Shown: positions 11,324 to 23,449, numbered from the stretch's first letter. The stretch: 64,000 bases of DNA from Plumapathes pennacea (GCA_964036295.1 OZ038462.1:3913501-3977500), one strand, 5' to 3'. Numbers and translations are program-made. Notes: generated by a model from the letters alone, not told the origin.

Positions 11324-11329
11324 TTTATT
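11324..11329 (-). terminator. polyadenylation signal of thymidine phosphorylase copy 1
   Basis: TTTATT on the plus strand (AATAAA on the minus strand) lies about 335 bp beyond the stop of the convergent thymidine phosphorylase gene. The equivalent in the second copy is at 24235-24240. Confidence 0.45.
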
Positions 11330-11664
11330 CACACTGACACCCAAACAATCAGTACAACACAACAGAAAAAATGGTTCAGTTTAAAGGTTGATATCCCAGA
11401 CATTTTTCCCACACAGTTTCCCTAAAAAACAACCATTGATCGTACATGTAGTGGAATATAACCTGGACAAAGATTACGTGATGACTGAGAGATGAATTTG
11501 AACTTTGAGACAAATAGGATTCTATTAGTTTACTAAGGAACATGAGTTGCAAAATAAGCTGATGACCCAGAACTGATGATTTGCAGATTGAGAAATAGCT
11601 AGACTACAACTGATGTGCAATGAAGTACTTCACCCCATACAGACCCTCAAACACATTCATGGAA

Positions 11665-14600
11665 TTACTGACAGACCATAATTGATGTGCGCCGTGCAGA
11701 ATCAACAATATCAATGATTCGTGATGCAAGTGGCAGGTTTGCTGAACCATTTTCATCAATTGTAACGGCATTTTGAAGTTGGGTTTTCAGCGCTTCAGTG
11801 AGGTTTTCGTTGTGATACACAACAACCCATGGCTCCCCTTTCTTCACATATTGACCAACACGCAATTTCATCACCAACCCAACACCATGGTCAACAGGGC
11901 TTTCCTGTGTGTGTCGTCCTGCTCCAAGTTTGTTTGAGACTTCACCAATTATGAGGGCATCGATGCCAGTGATAACTCCTGTCTTCACTGTGACTAGCTC
12001 AGTTTTCTGTTTAGCAAGTGGAAGGTGTTTCAACACATCTCCACCTGGTGTGCAAAGTTTCTTTGCCATGTCTTCTTTCACTCCTTGAGCCACCATCATG
12101 TCTTGGAACTTCTTCAAGGCAGAACCACTTGCTATGGCCTCCCTGACTTGGTTTTTGCCATCATCTCTGGATGCAACCTTCCCTGTCATCTGCAGCAAGA
12201 GTCCACCTGAAGAAAATGGAAGATCATATAGGGTTTGATGCATGCTTACTGAAGGGTTTGCAAGACAGCTTGCTGATGAAAACAGACTGAAGGAGCAAAG
12301 GAGTTTTGTGAAAAATCCCAAGTCTGACATAAATCAGTCATGACAAAGTGCTGACAAAGATGATGTGGGGAGGGGGAAGGGAGAGGGGATTTACCTTCTT
12401 CACACACCAGCTCAAGCAAATCTTCAGGACCTTTGCCATTGAGACAGTTGATGGCCTCAGACACCTCGAGGGAATTGCCAACAGCAAACCCAACAGGAGC
12501 ATCCATGTTGGTGAGGAGGGCCATGGCTTTGATCCCCAAACCATGACAGGAGTTGAGAATCAGTTGGGCCAGGGAAAAAGCCTTATCATAGGACCATCCC
12601 ACTCTGCCACATTTCACATCCACAACCAGATATTTGATATTTTCTGTAATGCCATAAAACAGGTGTTAGACCCCACAGGAATTTAACACTTCATTGTATA
12701 ATATTAAAAGGCACTTGATCACTTTCTATCCATTGCATACAAAGTTCTTTTGTGCAAGGTTGGACCAGGGGTAGATTGAGGAGAAATTTGGTTTCCAAAA
12801 TGTGTCTTGGGTTACATAAGATGTCACCTGACTATAGAGGGGGTTAGGGGGCATGCTTCCCTAGAAAATAAAAGTGCTTCAGATCTCCAACTGCCATCTA
12901 CAGAGGCTGGAAAATGGCTGAAAAATCTGAAGGGTTTCTGCAAACCGTCCAGATTCAGTCTACACTGCAAAGTTGTCCAAATCAAACTATCAATAAATTT
13001 CTTCTTCACCTGCTGCTTTCTTGCAGACTATAGAGCTTGCCACAAGAGGGATAGAGTAAACTGTTCCAGTCACATCACGGATGCTGTATAGCTTGGTGTC
13101 TGCTGGTGCCTGTGTCTCACTCTGATTTACAATGCAGCAGCCAACCTTTGACACAACTTCAAACATTTGTTTTGTGCTCAGGTTCACATTAAATTCAGGT
13201 ATCGACTCCAGCTTGTCAAGGGTTCCATCTAAATGCGTTAGAAAAGACAGCCTGTCAAAAGAATGTCAAAAGTGTCTCGTTGGGGCAGGGTGTCAGGGGA
13301 GGGGAGGGGGCGTTATTGGGGTGCAATCCTAATCTGGCGTGGGTTCATTAGCCTGATTATCAGACGGTCGGAGATCGTTCGTTACTCTAAGGGAGAGTAA
13401 TGCACAATCTCCAACCGTCTGATAATCAGGCTAGGGTTCCATGGGGTTGATGGGATACCTGTCATGTGCTTTTGACCAGATGCAAAGAATCGAGATTTTT
13501 TGAAGCTATTTGCAAATATGCAAATAGCTTCTATGTGGGCACCTCGGACAAACAGCCGTTCGGCCCATCTCATTAGGTCAATAAAATGTTCCCCCTCTAG
13601 GTGGCAAAAACTACTGAGGGGGGAAGGGCATGAAGTGTTATCCGTACTAGAAATACGATAATATACGTACGTATACGTATTGCCCACGGTCAGCACGTCA
13701 AATTAATTCATACAGTCTGCGAAGCACGTTCTTAAAATTTAATACTTAAATTTTGAAGTTGGTCGGCCGTCGTAGTACGGGAAAAAAGGAACACAGATTT
13801 TCCAATTTTGAATTCATAACCTGTACAATTAAATAGGCTTCCTGTGCGATTTGTTTTTACTCTGGACTGCAAGTGCTACTCGCAAAGAATGGTTGTTTGT
13901 TATACTTTTGCATTGAAGAGTCGATTGCGTGACGAAGTACGTATTGCCCACGGTCAGCACGTCAAATTAATTCATACAGTCTGCGAAGCACGTTCTTAAA
14001 ATTTAATACTTAAATTTTGAAGTTGGTCGGCCGTCGTAGTACGGGAAAAAAGGAACACAGATTTTCCAATTTTGAATTCATAACCAGTACAATTAAATAG
14101 GCTTCCTGTGCGATTTGTTTTTACTCTGGACTGCATGCACCAGACTCAGGCATGCATATTTAATAGGCTCGAATTGTTTTCTATCTGAACCCGCTCAAAA
14201 CAGCATGATTTCTCCCAGAATCAAAGCAAAACTTGAACGGTTTACTTCAAACTAGACTGGCCTTGCCAGTGAGCTCACGGCGTGAGTTGGGTCGAGACCA
14301 GAATGTAAAATGGAAAGTAGGGGACAAGAGCGGAACTCCCAAGAGAATCTAATTTCTCTTACATTGCGAATAAAACTACAGGGCCACACGTGATCGATCC
14401 GGCCTTTGTTATTGGTTAAGCAGTGATGGCGTCACGCTTGGGTTCCGAATGATGCGATACTACTGCATTAGCTTTGTGATTATTTCCCTCGCTTCGCTTG
14501 GGGATAAAAGCCGCCGTGGTGCAGCACCTGTGAGAAAGTTTGTCTTTTATTATCTACTTAACACAAGAATGTACAGAGAGATTTCCAGGAAAGGGTTTCC

Positions 14601-15264
14601 GTGCTAAATAATGTTATAACTTGGCAACAGAATGTCAGAAGCTAAATGTTACCTCTCCAGTGATAAAGCCTTCCGAATTCACAGAAGAGTCTGGGTGAAA
14701 AAGCATAAATGTATTGTGATTTTGTTGATGTGTACTTTCATAACCAATTTTAAAATCATGACGAATCCAGCTTTGAAGCATTAGAGACTGAGATTTGGAC
14801 CTGCTCAGGTATACCATGAGGTCTTGTGTATGCACACGACGTAATCACAATCCCATAATCAATACAGTAAAGAGCAAAACTTTTTGACACGTACCCGTAT
14901 GAGTTAAACCTCGGCCATAGATCATGGGTACCTTGAGACCACAAACGGCCAACGCTGGTGCAAGTACGAGGCTTACTTTATCTCCAACACCTCCAGTAGA
15001 ATGCTTGTCCGCTAGACAAGTCGCCCAGTCTTCGGGCCATTCTATGGTCTCTCCGCTGGCTGCCATGACTTTTGTCCAGTTTAACCCCTCCTCACGCGTC
15101 ATCCCTTTCAGATAGATAGCCATCAACATTGCGCCCATTTGCGCTTCGGAAATCTCGCCCTTGGAAACGACGTTTCGAATAAAGTACTCGATTTGATCTT
15201 TAGACAGCACATTGCCGTCACGTTTGAGGGCGATCAAGTCGGAAACGCAGTGCTCAGAAGACAT
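11665..15264 (-). CDS. TYMP: thymidine phosphorylase, copy 1 (altered phosphate-binding loop)
   Basis: Family reaction: thymidine + phosphate to thymine + deoxyribose-1-phosphate (pyrimidine salvage, cytosol). Exons: 14895-15264, 13010-13228, 12395-12643, 11665-12206, giving 459 aa, the usual length, all GT-AG. Seen: [12 protein letters not shown] (E. coli K84, S86, S95 equivalents), SIRDVT, VASSI and VDVK (R171, S186, K190 equivalents). Odd: the loop normally read ISGRGLxHTGGT is [12 protein letters not shown] here. Codon TAT at 14917-14919 (residue 116) puts Tyr at the E. coli Ser113 position. The codon split across intron 1 (14895 and 13227-13228) puts Asp at Gly121. Further on, IPEF replaces IPGF and VCKK replaces VSKK. 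The second copy (24580-26929) keeps the standard residues. The frame is intact, so this is either a recently impaired or a functionally shifted paralogue. The gene is convergent with ATP5PB. Confidence 0.9.
13350..13432. mobile_element. short foldback element in intron 1 of thymidine phosphorylase copy 1
   Basis: AGCCTGATTATCAGACGGT at the left pairs perfectly with ACCGTCTGATAATCAGGCT at the right, and the arms continue imperfectly inward. It is absent from the matching intron of copy 2, so it inserted after or around the duplication. Confidence 0.75.
13677..14134. repeat. direct repeat of about 194 bp, offset 264 bp, in the same intron
   Basis: 13677-13870 is repeated almost exactly at 13941-14134 (one clear change, cctgta/ccagta), separated by about 70 bp. 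Together with the foldback it explains why intron 1 is 1,666 bp here but 431 bp in copy 2. Confidence 0.85.
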
Positions 15265-16898
15265 TTGTGGAGACTCTGGAGACTAAACAAGCATGCAACA
15301 CTACGTGACACGCAGCACTTCAACCACTTTGGGCTAAAAGCATCAAATTTGGCAGAAAGACAGATTAGTATGCCCATCAATTATGGATAAATGCCACCGC
15401 GAAAAATAATGGTTTCCGAGTAGGCTAAAGTGGCCAATTGGCGTGCCAAAATTGAAAATCGGGTCATCACGGATTTTGCCGAAATTCGTTCAAAATGATG
15501 TTTTTATAGATCAGCTCAATGTTACTGCTCTTTGCCGTTGATAGCAAATTGTTTAACATAATTTTACTAACAAAATCTAGACAACATATGAAATTTCAGT
15601 GCACTGTGAGAGCGGCATTTTTACAATTCGCCGATTCCAAAGCAAATCTAATATTTATATGAGTTTTTATCACTGAATAACATTTAGTAACACCGAAAAA
15701 ACACTTAACAGGTCTCGGGAATTTAGTTTCATCGAAATAGAGCTCCTGGAGAAATTTTTGTTCTCAGCAAAACAGCTAGCAGCAAAGTAAACACTGGAGA
15801 GGTATTGCAGCATCGAAACCATTCAAGCTGCAGGGATAATTGTGAACTTTTGCGTGCTCAACGTGTTAAAAACGACTTTCATTTTTGGTAACGTAGGTTA
15901 CATTTAAGGTATCTGATCATGATGGAGCTGTGTATCCAGCTCGTGTGAAAACGTCAACAACGCCTCGGTGAAAACATGACAAAATGGCTATTCATATGAA
16001 CAAAAGAGCCGCTATCTGTTTTGTTTTGTTTAATTTTACTTTCTTCATCACTCGATACGGCCTTATTTTCATTGCTTGGCAATTTTGAATGCTGCGAAAG
16101 CTTGAGCCTGTTCATTCAGGGGGGAAATGGACTATCATGCGCGTGATCACTGGGGAAAAATATCATCGACTATCATGGAAAATTTGAACATGTTCAAATC
16201 GAATGATAGTTGATGATAGTCCATGATAGTGTATGATAATTCGTGTTCAAACGCGTGTGATAGTTTGAACTATCATCGACTATCATCACCGTTTGATCTG
16301 GCCTTTAACGCTGGGGCGCGCTATAAAAGGGGACCCCCCACGGGGAATAGATATTAATAATTATTAATAGTGATAATACTGATGTAAAAATAATACAAAT
16401 TCTCGTATATAAAAAGAGTCACTGAAGTCACTTGAGATAATTTTTTATGACGTCACATGCAAACCAATATTTTGACGGTATTCAAACCCGAAATGCTAGT
16501 GCCAGCTGGTTTACAGGAGCAGACAAGCGCAAATGCAAACGCAAGTGCAAGCGACTGGTTCACACGGTAAAATTTGTGAAGCGAGCAAGTGGAAAAGTTT
16601 TCATTCTCTTACGCTTGCTTTACCGTGTGAACCAGCCACATGTGACAATAATGGAACAAAAGTCTCCCGTGGGCCAGGGCCGGAAAGATCTGCTCTACAG
16701 GAGTCGTGCAGCGGTCCCGATTGATACTTTCAAAGATGCCTGAATATCTGTGTCAACCTTTTTTTTCTAGATAGCATTTTTTTCTAACAGCAATAGAAAC
16801 AAAAATTAAAGGCTACTGTGAAGCGGCGTTGAAACTGGTTCATACAGTAGTTTCATACGGAATTGAGACAGGCCGGGTGTGGTCCTTGTCTGGCTATT
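15265..16898. other. intergenic stretch with short inverted repeats
   Basis: No gene was recognised. About 16131-16300 is built of alternating tatcat/atgata words (actatcatcgactatcat and its complement). 16556-16571 pairs with 16619-16633 (ggttcacacggtaaa / tttaccgtgtgaacc). A TATAAAAGG word at 16322-16330 resembles a TATA box, but no gene follows it. Confidence 0.5.
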
Positions 16899-17374
16899 GG
16901 TTGCGGTTCCACTGGAGCCTTAACACCAGTGTAACAACAGTGTAAACAGCAAATGTCACTGTTTTTGCGATTCCACTGCAGCCTTAACACCAGTGTAAAC
17001 AGCAATTGTCACTGTTATGAGTGGAACCGCAAAAGTTTTGCTCCCGCTGTTGGTGTTTGTCTCCCTGGTTACGCGGTGAATTCAAAGAGTTTTAACAGCG
17101 GTGTAAACGACGCTCAGGAGCATGGTTTATCGGTGTTTATAAAACCAAATTTTAATTGCAGCCAATAAGAAGCGGAGCATTTTGACAGCAGAATAAATTC
17201 CGTGCGGAATGCCCCAGCCATCTTCCCGCGTATTAAGCGGCACGTGCAGATCGATTTTTTCACAGCTACATGTTCGTTACACTTTAGTTTTCTCTCTCGT
17301 TTCCCGGAAAATGAATCCGCGAAACCAAGAGTGTTTTGGATTAAGAATGTTAAGGCTCCAGTGGAACCGTAACC
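16899..17374. mobile_element. terminal-inverted-repeat element of about 475 bp
   Basis: The left end ggttgcggttccactggagcct is the near-perfect complement of the right end aggctccagtggaaccgtaacc. A third, shorter copy of the 'ttccactg-agccttaacaccagtgtaa' unit lies inside near 16971. No transposase was seen; it is probably a MITE. Confidence 0.7.
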
Positions 17375-17699
17375 ATTGTTTTTACCACAAAAAAATAAAA
17401 TCCATATCTTCAAGCCGCCGTGTAATTTTCTTTTTATTATATTGGACACGAGTGTTTTACGAGAAATTGCACAAACAACCGTGCAAAAGCGGGAAAATGC
17501 CAACGATACCCTCACTAGTGAGGATATGGAAAATACGCCACTCGGGTCCCGGATGTAGTTTCGTATGGATTTTACGCACGGTATATTTTCCAGTAGTAAT
17601 CAGAGATTAGTCAGGTGCGTTCGACTTCTCTTTGCTTGGAGAGTTATGTTCTAAAATGCTTTCCCCTATAACGATCTCGAAAAGTTCGTGGGTTTCGTC

Positions 17700-17762
17700 T
17701 GAAACCGGAAGTGAGCAGCACGAAGACCGTGCGGTCCGGGTTCGAACCCCGGTCAAGCAATA
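17700..17762 (+). other. tRNA-like T-arm fragment followed by pyrimidine tract
   Basis: GGTTCGAACCC at 17739-17749, with a 5-bp stem (CCGGG/CCCGG), is a good T-loop and RNA polymerase III B box. The other arms and an acceptor stem cannot be drawn, so it is not a functional tRNA. It may be the head or remnant of a tRNA-derived SINE; the following TTTCT-rich tract would fit. Confidence 0.4.
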
Positions 17763-17764
17763 TT

Positions 17765-17883
17765 AAACCAAAACTTTTTCTTTCTTTCTTTTTCTTTTCT
17801 TTTCTTTTTCTTTTTCTTTTGTTTTAATTCTTTGAAGATATACGAAAATTGTAAGACATGGTCAAATGTGATTTATACCTTCG
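17765..17883. repeat. dispersed repeat shared with 54836-54961
   Basis: A (TTTCT)n pyrimidine tract is followed by ttctttgaagatatacgaa and a further 45 bp ending in tttataccttcg. The same unit, same orientation, occurs at 54836-54961. The tRNA-like part to its left is not shared. Confidence 0.8.
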
Positions 17884-18068
17884 TCGGAAGAAATAAGTTG
17901 AGTTGCACACGAGAGTTTCACAATTCGACCATCCTGTGGCTTGCGATTGAATCACTGCGATACCTATGTCTCCACAAAGCCGTATATTTCTTCCAGATAA
18001 GTATCTGGCACATAAGTAAAGTGTCGGTTGCATATTGAGTATATTTTCATCAACGCAGAAACTGAAAT

Positions 18069-18387
18069 ACGGCAATCGCGAGTCGAGTTACATTTTTCTG
18101 TGGAATTCTTGCTGTCGTGCTGCCCTTATTATCCCAGATATTGGCTTCTTTCAGTAAAAGGTAGCTGTCTTTGCCTTTGATAGACCTCAGTGTGATCATT
18201 CAGAGTCACTCGTGCGACACAAAGCGCGACGGCAATCGCGAGTCGAGTTACATTTTTCTGTGGAATTCTTGCTGTCGTGCTGCCCTTATTATCCCAGATA
18301 CTGGCTTCTTTCAGTGAAAAGTAGCTGTCTTTGCCTTTGATAGACCTCAGTGTGATCATTCAGAGCCACTCGTGCGACACAGAGCGC
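18069..18387. repeat. tandem repeat, two units of 160 bp
   Basis: The unit beginning acggcaatcgcgagtcgag at 18069 is repeated at 18229 with only a few substitutions. No coding role was seen. Confidence 0.85.
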
Positions 18388-19491
18388 TTATAGTAATTAT
18401 TCAAAATGGCGCAGATTTGGAACATCACCCAACGAAAAAATCTCGATTCTTCGGAAGGCACTATTTAACACCCACCAAAACCATGTGAGCCGAAATTGAA
18501 AATTTGCTGTCAGCGGTCATGACGTCAAGTCTAACCAACATGGCGGCCGAGGCGAGCTTGTCACGATCTGCGGTACTTTGCGGTGAATGATACTCTTATA
18601 GTGTTAACGTAAGTAAAGTCAATCTTAAGACAATTTTCACGCTGTTGTCATTACTTAGAGTATATTTTTATCGGATTGTTCTCCGTTCCTGTACAACCAT
18701 GAACATGGTTCTGAAGGTCGTTATCTATTTACGTAACTACAGTAAAAAGTAAATAACATCCGCCAAAACCATGTGAGCTGAAAATTAAAAAAAAAAAGAG
18801 ATGGCCTTCTGTTAATCTATGGAAGCACTGAATTTTACCGATTCACCTTTTGGCTGGAAATTGGCATCATGACTACAATTAGTTTATTTCCAGCGTAAGC
18901 TCGTGGTTTCGGTGGATGTTATTTACTCTTTACTCTGGTGAATGGTGTAAATAACATCCGCCAAAACCATGTAGCGTGCGCTAAAAATAAGTTGTTGTAA
19001 TCATAATGCCGATTACTGGTCCATGTAAACTGGCAGTAAATAATAATACATATGGGGTGTTTTAGCAACTGGCCATCAAACTTCATCATTGTTGCTGCAA
19101 AATTTTAAACTTAAAGTCACTTTGCATTTTCTGTCACTGCCATTGACCGACAAAAATACACATCTTGACCACCTATTTGAAGCAAAAAGAACAGATTTTA
19201 TAAATGGCATTGAGAACATTAATATCACAGATTTTGATGGCCATGTACTACATCATGACAAAACCTTCTATATGAATTATATAATTCCCAGTTCCAATTC
19301 TGTTTCAATCAGATAAGAAATCAATATAGTTCTGACTAAGTTAATTATTCTAAACAGAAATGTTAATGTGTGTGCCCTGCTCACACATGAATGCATGTTT
19401 GATCCCCTCTTGCCTTCCCCTCACTGACGAGTTCCATGATGATGTTTGTTCAGTGGATTGGGCTGTCATGCAGGTTCCAATGCTGAATAGA

Positions 19492-19515
19492 GGGGGGGGG
19501 GGGGGGGGGGGGGGG
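19492..19515 (+). repeat. run of 24 consecutive G
   Basis: An uninterrupted G homopolymer. It could form a G-quadruplex or be of unreliable length in the assembly. Confidence 0.9.
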
Positions 19516-19560
19516 TGACAGACCTACACAACTCCAGTTGTGAATATATTTTTGGTGCCT

Positions 19561-19800
19561 TCATATTTTTGCTCTGACGAGCATGTCTTTAAGGGATTTG
19601 CCTCTCTTAAAAGATATTATAGGGGGTTCCATGAATATCGTTTTCAATAAAGGCTGGTTTTGTATTAGATGCCAGTGTTTCATTAAAATTTCTTTTAAGT
19701 TGTACACTGACGGCTGGTATTGTGTTACAAACAGCAAAATTCCTGTTGGTCGCTCTTGACTTAAGTTGAAGTGCAGACTGCCTTTCTGTAAAAGCCACAT
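19561..19800 (-). pseudogene. fragment of a Penelope-like retroelement (region after the reverse transcriptase)
   Basis: The minus frame has FVTQYQPSVYNLKEILMKHW and then EPPIISFKRGKSLKDMLVRA. This pattern ('x-P-x-x-S-x-K/R-R-x-x-x-L-K/R-D-x-L-V-R-A/S') is the conserved segment just after the reverse transcriptase core in Penelope-like and related retroelements. The polymerase core and the GIY-YIG nuclease were not found, so this is a dead fragment. The assignment rests on the short motif only. Confidence 0.6.
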
Positions 19801-21342
19801 CAGAGATTCTTCTCTCTACTAGGTGGTTGGGGTTATGTTAGGTTTTTATGTATATCTTTGCTGGGCAATCATACTTCTTGGTGTCTTGCACCTGAAGAAG
19901 GCATGGTCACTTTGTTCATTTACCTGTTAGACAAAATTTTAATGTTACACATCTCAATACCAGTTATAGTTATTTCTAAATAAGATACCAGACTTCAGCA
20001 GTTCTAGAGAATATGTGCTATGCAAGTTGTGTAGACATAAGGCATTTTGCTTTATGATTTTGACTACTTTTCACTGTTTAGAATACTGTATTAATATTTG
20101 TTTTGATACTTTGTAAGGAATAAACACTGATGGTATGAAAGATGAGTGATGTTGCTTTAAAAAAATTGTCTAGTGTAAAATCATATATGATTTTATTTTC
20201 TGCAACAATTTACCTCTCTCTTTTGCCAGCTTTGCTTTTAAAATCTTGTTCCTATTTGGACCATGGTGGCACTCCAGGACTTTCTTCCCAATGATCATGA
20301 ATGGGATCCCATCAAACTCTATACCAGGGCCATCTGTACTGACTTCCTTCCATAGAATTTTGTGTTTTTTGCCACCTTAATGATTATACAATTGTTACAG
20401 TCAGAGACCGGATCCTTAGGGACTGGTCATTATTTATGGGTTGGTCATGTGCATATTTTTAGTCAATATTATGCTGAGTAGTTAGTTATTGTTAAATTAC
20501 ACAGAGTTCAACTGTTATTGAAAATTAATAAACAAAGTGTGTGTGTGGGGGGGGTCATTGCTTTTTAATATGGACTTTGAGAGGAAGGGGGGACTTAGTG
20601 AATCTTGTCCTTTAATATTAATTTTTCCACACCCAGCCTATTTCATAAATAAGGAATGGTCCTTTACAATGTATATAATAAACTATTCCCCCGGCCTTAT
20701 CAATGTGACAAAGAAACCTTTGAGCTGGCTATTTTAAAATGTCAATATAAACAAATTCTTGTTAGATAAAGCCAAACAGAGATTAGGGGTTTATTTTAGC
20801 ACATCTCTGGTCATCTTGTATTTATACTTACACTTACTGTACATGCATGTTTCCCATTTATTTTTAGATTAAGCTTTTACATGTTCAGGCCACTTACCAG
20901 ACATTCCGAAGTGTTTGCTTGCAGCATAACGAGAAGTAGTCGCTATCTCATACACTTTAATGAGTTCCAGTGCTTTCTCGAGCGTTGAAGTGTATAAACC
21001 ATTGAAAGAATCGAAGGATCCATGAATTTACAGAAGGCCATTTTTTAAAATTTTCAGCTCACATGGTTTTGGCGGATGTTATTTACTTTTTACTGTAGTT
21101 ACGTAAATAGATAACGACCTTCAGAACCATGTTCATGGTTGTGCAGGAACGGAGAACAACCCGATAAAAATATACTCTAGGTAATGAAAATTGTCTTAAG
21201 ACTCACTTTATTTACCTACACTACAAGAGTATCATTCACTGCAAAGCGCTGCAAGCAAGTTCGTGACATTGCTCGCCTCTGCCGCCATGTTGCTTAACTT
21301 GACGTCATGACCGCTGACAGTAAATTATTTAATTTCGGCTCA

Positions 21343-22696
21343 CAAAGCACGTGACACGTATCCCATCGACCCCATGGAACCCACACCAGTTGAGATTAGG
21401 GTTGCGTTCTCCTTCGTCGAACGCAAAAATTGTGCATGAAAATGGAGGTCCAAATGGGGGCCCAAAAAGGGGGGTCCAGGTTTTGTACCTGCCCCATCTT
21501 GACGGTCAATTAATATATTCATTAAAATCTTCCTTAGTTTAACGTCAAGCTGTCATGCATTTCCGTTGCCGCGCTCATTAGTGCAGGTCCACGAAGCAGT
21601 GCAGTGTAAGTGTCCCTTCACGTAGGAACAGCTTCGAGAGCACCCAACGAAGATATTACGTTAGTTTGCGCAAATGTATGGTTTTTGTCCAAAATATAGT
21701 TTATTTTCTGCTTTTTTTTTACGTTGCTGGCAAACACAGAGGTGTTCCACACTCCCAGGAAGGCAATTCAGAATATCCGTTTCCCAGCAGAGCGGTCCCA
21801 GAAAATCTCCCAGCCAGCAACTTGATGGTGTACCACTTTGTCAGAAAATGTCAGCACTTCAAACAAAAATGTAGCCTCGATTGCAGTCTCGTTTGTTCCC
21901 ATACCACCAGCGAGACTGAAAACGGCTATCTCTCTCCCAGCAGTCCGATTTATTAATTTTTTTCCCAGCCAGCAAAAAAGCAGATAGATCTCATGCCAGC
22001 CAGGACAGGTTGCAGTGCGGAACACATATTTTGTGGAACAGCTCCGATGGGTGCTCCTCCAGCTTGCTCGACATCCTTCCTAACAGCCGCATCGGACAAG
22101 TTTGTGGAAAGGACATTCAAATGCCAGTCTTCAAGGCTGAATTCAGTGGTCAAACGCCCCACCCCCGGGGCAAAACATCCAGGAGAAAGGGATAAAATAG
22201 TCTGAGAAAATCAAGTGACTTATCTTTGTGGAACGCGCATACGAAATATTGTTTCTTTGAGCTAGTTATCCGATTCTTTGAAATATTTCTTTGAAGTAAA
22301 TACGAGTGATTTGCACTATAAACTATAAACTTGCTGGGCAAAGAGAAATGAACTCTCGACAAGGAAATATTTTCTTATCGATTCATTACGGTATGTCGGT
22401 AGTAAATGCGCGGTGCTCTGACGGGCTGAGAGGTAAAGTCGCTAGGGCACTAATGTATTTGATTATTTATCCAGATATAAAACTAGTACGTTGATTGAAG
22501 TAACGCATTCAAAGTCTTTAGCGAGCTGTTTTTATTGAACGGCATCACACCCGGAGATCGATCATCTACGTACAGTTAATTGTCGACAAATGAACTTGTG
22601 CTTGCAGATTCGTTTCAACACAACACACCATGTGCACAGCTAACCAGTTTTTCCTAAAGTGGAGCGAAAGTTGGGGAACGTGTTCAAATTTCTCAC
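21343..22696. other. intergenic stretch, no gene recognised
   Basis: Contains about 50 bp (about 21337-21385) whose complement resembles 13435-13475 (shared words gggttccatgggg and gatgggatac), so another dispersed repeat end is present. A segment with repeated 'cccagcagagcggtcccag / cccagccagcaa' words lies at 21780-21975. Short overlapping open frames here are not convincing. Confidence 0.4.
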
Positions 22697-22999
22697 TAGC
22701 CTGCGTAGCTGGCGGTCTCATTCGATACGGTTGAACAGTGTTCACGGGCGCCATTTTGTACCGATGGCAAATGGGAGACTGAGATCGAGTGACAAAATTG
22801 CGGGGCGGGGGAAGGGGGGCGGGGGGTGGGGGCGTGGGAAGACCTTTTCCCAAAAGGTCTTTTCCCCACGCCCCCACCCCCCTCCCCCTGCCCCGCACTT
22901 TTGTCACTCGACCTCAGTCTCCCATTTGCCATCAGTACAAAATGGCACCCGTGAACACTGTTCAACCGCATCGAATGAGACCGCCAGCTACGCAGGCTA
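22697..22999. mobile_element. near-perfect 300-bp palindrome (foldback element)
   Basis: The left arm starts tagcctgcgtagctggcg, and the right arm ends with its exact complement at 22999. The arms of about 150 bp meet at ccttttcccaaaagg near 22850. The inner part is very rich in G on the left and C on the right. The open frames across it are products of the palindrome, not genes. Confidence 0.9.
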
Positions 23000-23364
23000 A
23001 TTTCTCACCTCTGTCTCCTTCTCCCCAGACAAAGGAGAGCGTCAAATGCCCCCGGGGCTGTTTAAGTGTCGAATTGATCGGCGCAAAAGCTTAGCTTAAA
23101 AACCTATCGTCCTGTAATGCAAATAGAAACTTCTTTGCCAGCAAGATTTGCACCGTGAAAAATGTATCCTCTCTCTCGCCTAGTCTTGAAAGACTTATGT
23201 CTCTTTTGGCATGCAAATAGAGACTATTGAACTTTACTATATTCCCAACCAAGGTCTTGTATCCTGCTCCTATATCCAACCTTTTTTTTTTTTTTTATCT
23301 TTCGTGCCAGTTTTAATAATGTTGACAAACATTTCCATAATATTTAACAATTATTCGCCAAAGT
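23000..23364. other. spacer, nothing recognised
   Basis: Includes a poly-T run at about 23283-23296. No exon or motif was recognised. Confidence 0.4.
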
Positions 23365-23449
23365 GGAGGTGAATAGTACTTGATATTCCGAGATTGAGGA
23401 GCCAATCAGAGTGCGCGAAAAGCACTATTCACTTGTGTGGTATATACTA
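23365..23449. mobile_element. half of a small inverted-repeat element at the duplication breakpoint
   Basis: This is the reverse complement of 42855-42940, which is one half of a complete element in HELQ. It ends in the element terminus ttgtgtggtatatacta. The duplicated ATP5PB sequence begins immediately after it. Confidence 0.8.

Larger units (their letters stand above)
18485..21342. mobile_element. 2.9-kb element with long terminal inverted repeats
   Basis: 18485-18822 is the reverse complement of 21020-21342 with roughly 85-90% match by eye, including the phrases tgagccgaaatt, gtcagcggtcatgacgtcaag, catgaacatggttctgaagg and taacatccgccaaaaccatg. A further palindrome around the last phrase lies at about 18900-18972. 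The interior has no intact transposase. It contains a retroelement fragment (19561-19800), a run of 24 G, and AT-rich sequence. It may be a non-autonomous foldback transposon that received a Penelope-like insertion. Confidence 0.75.

Noticed and set aside
16322-16743. TATA box (TATAAAAGG) with a 98-codon frame downstream
   Set aside because: The frame crosses an inverted repeat, has no family resemblance, and no splice or polyadenylation signals support a gene.
17700-17762. tRNA gene
   Set aside because: Only a T-arm and B box can be drawn; no acceptor, D or anticodon stem pairs.
22566-23094. Four overlapping ~100-codon frames on both strands
   Set aside because: They read through the 22697-22999 palindrome, so the same sequence appears on both strands; the products are Pro/Arg-rich shadows.
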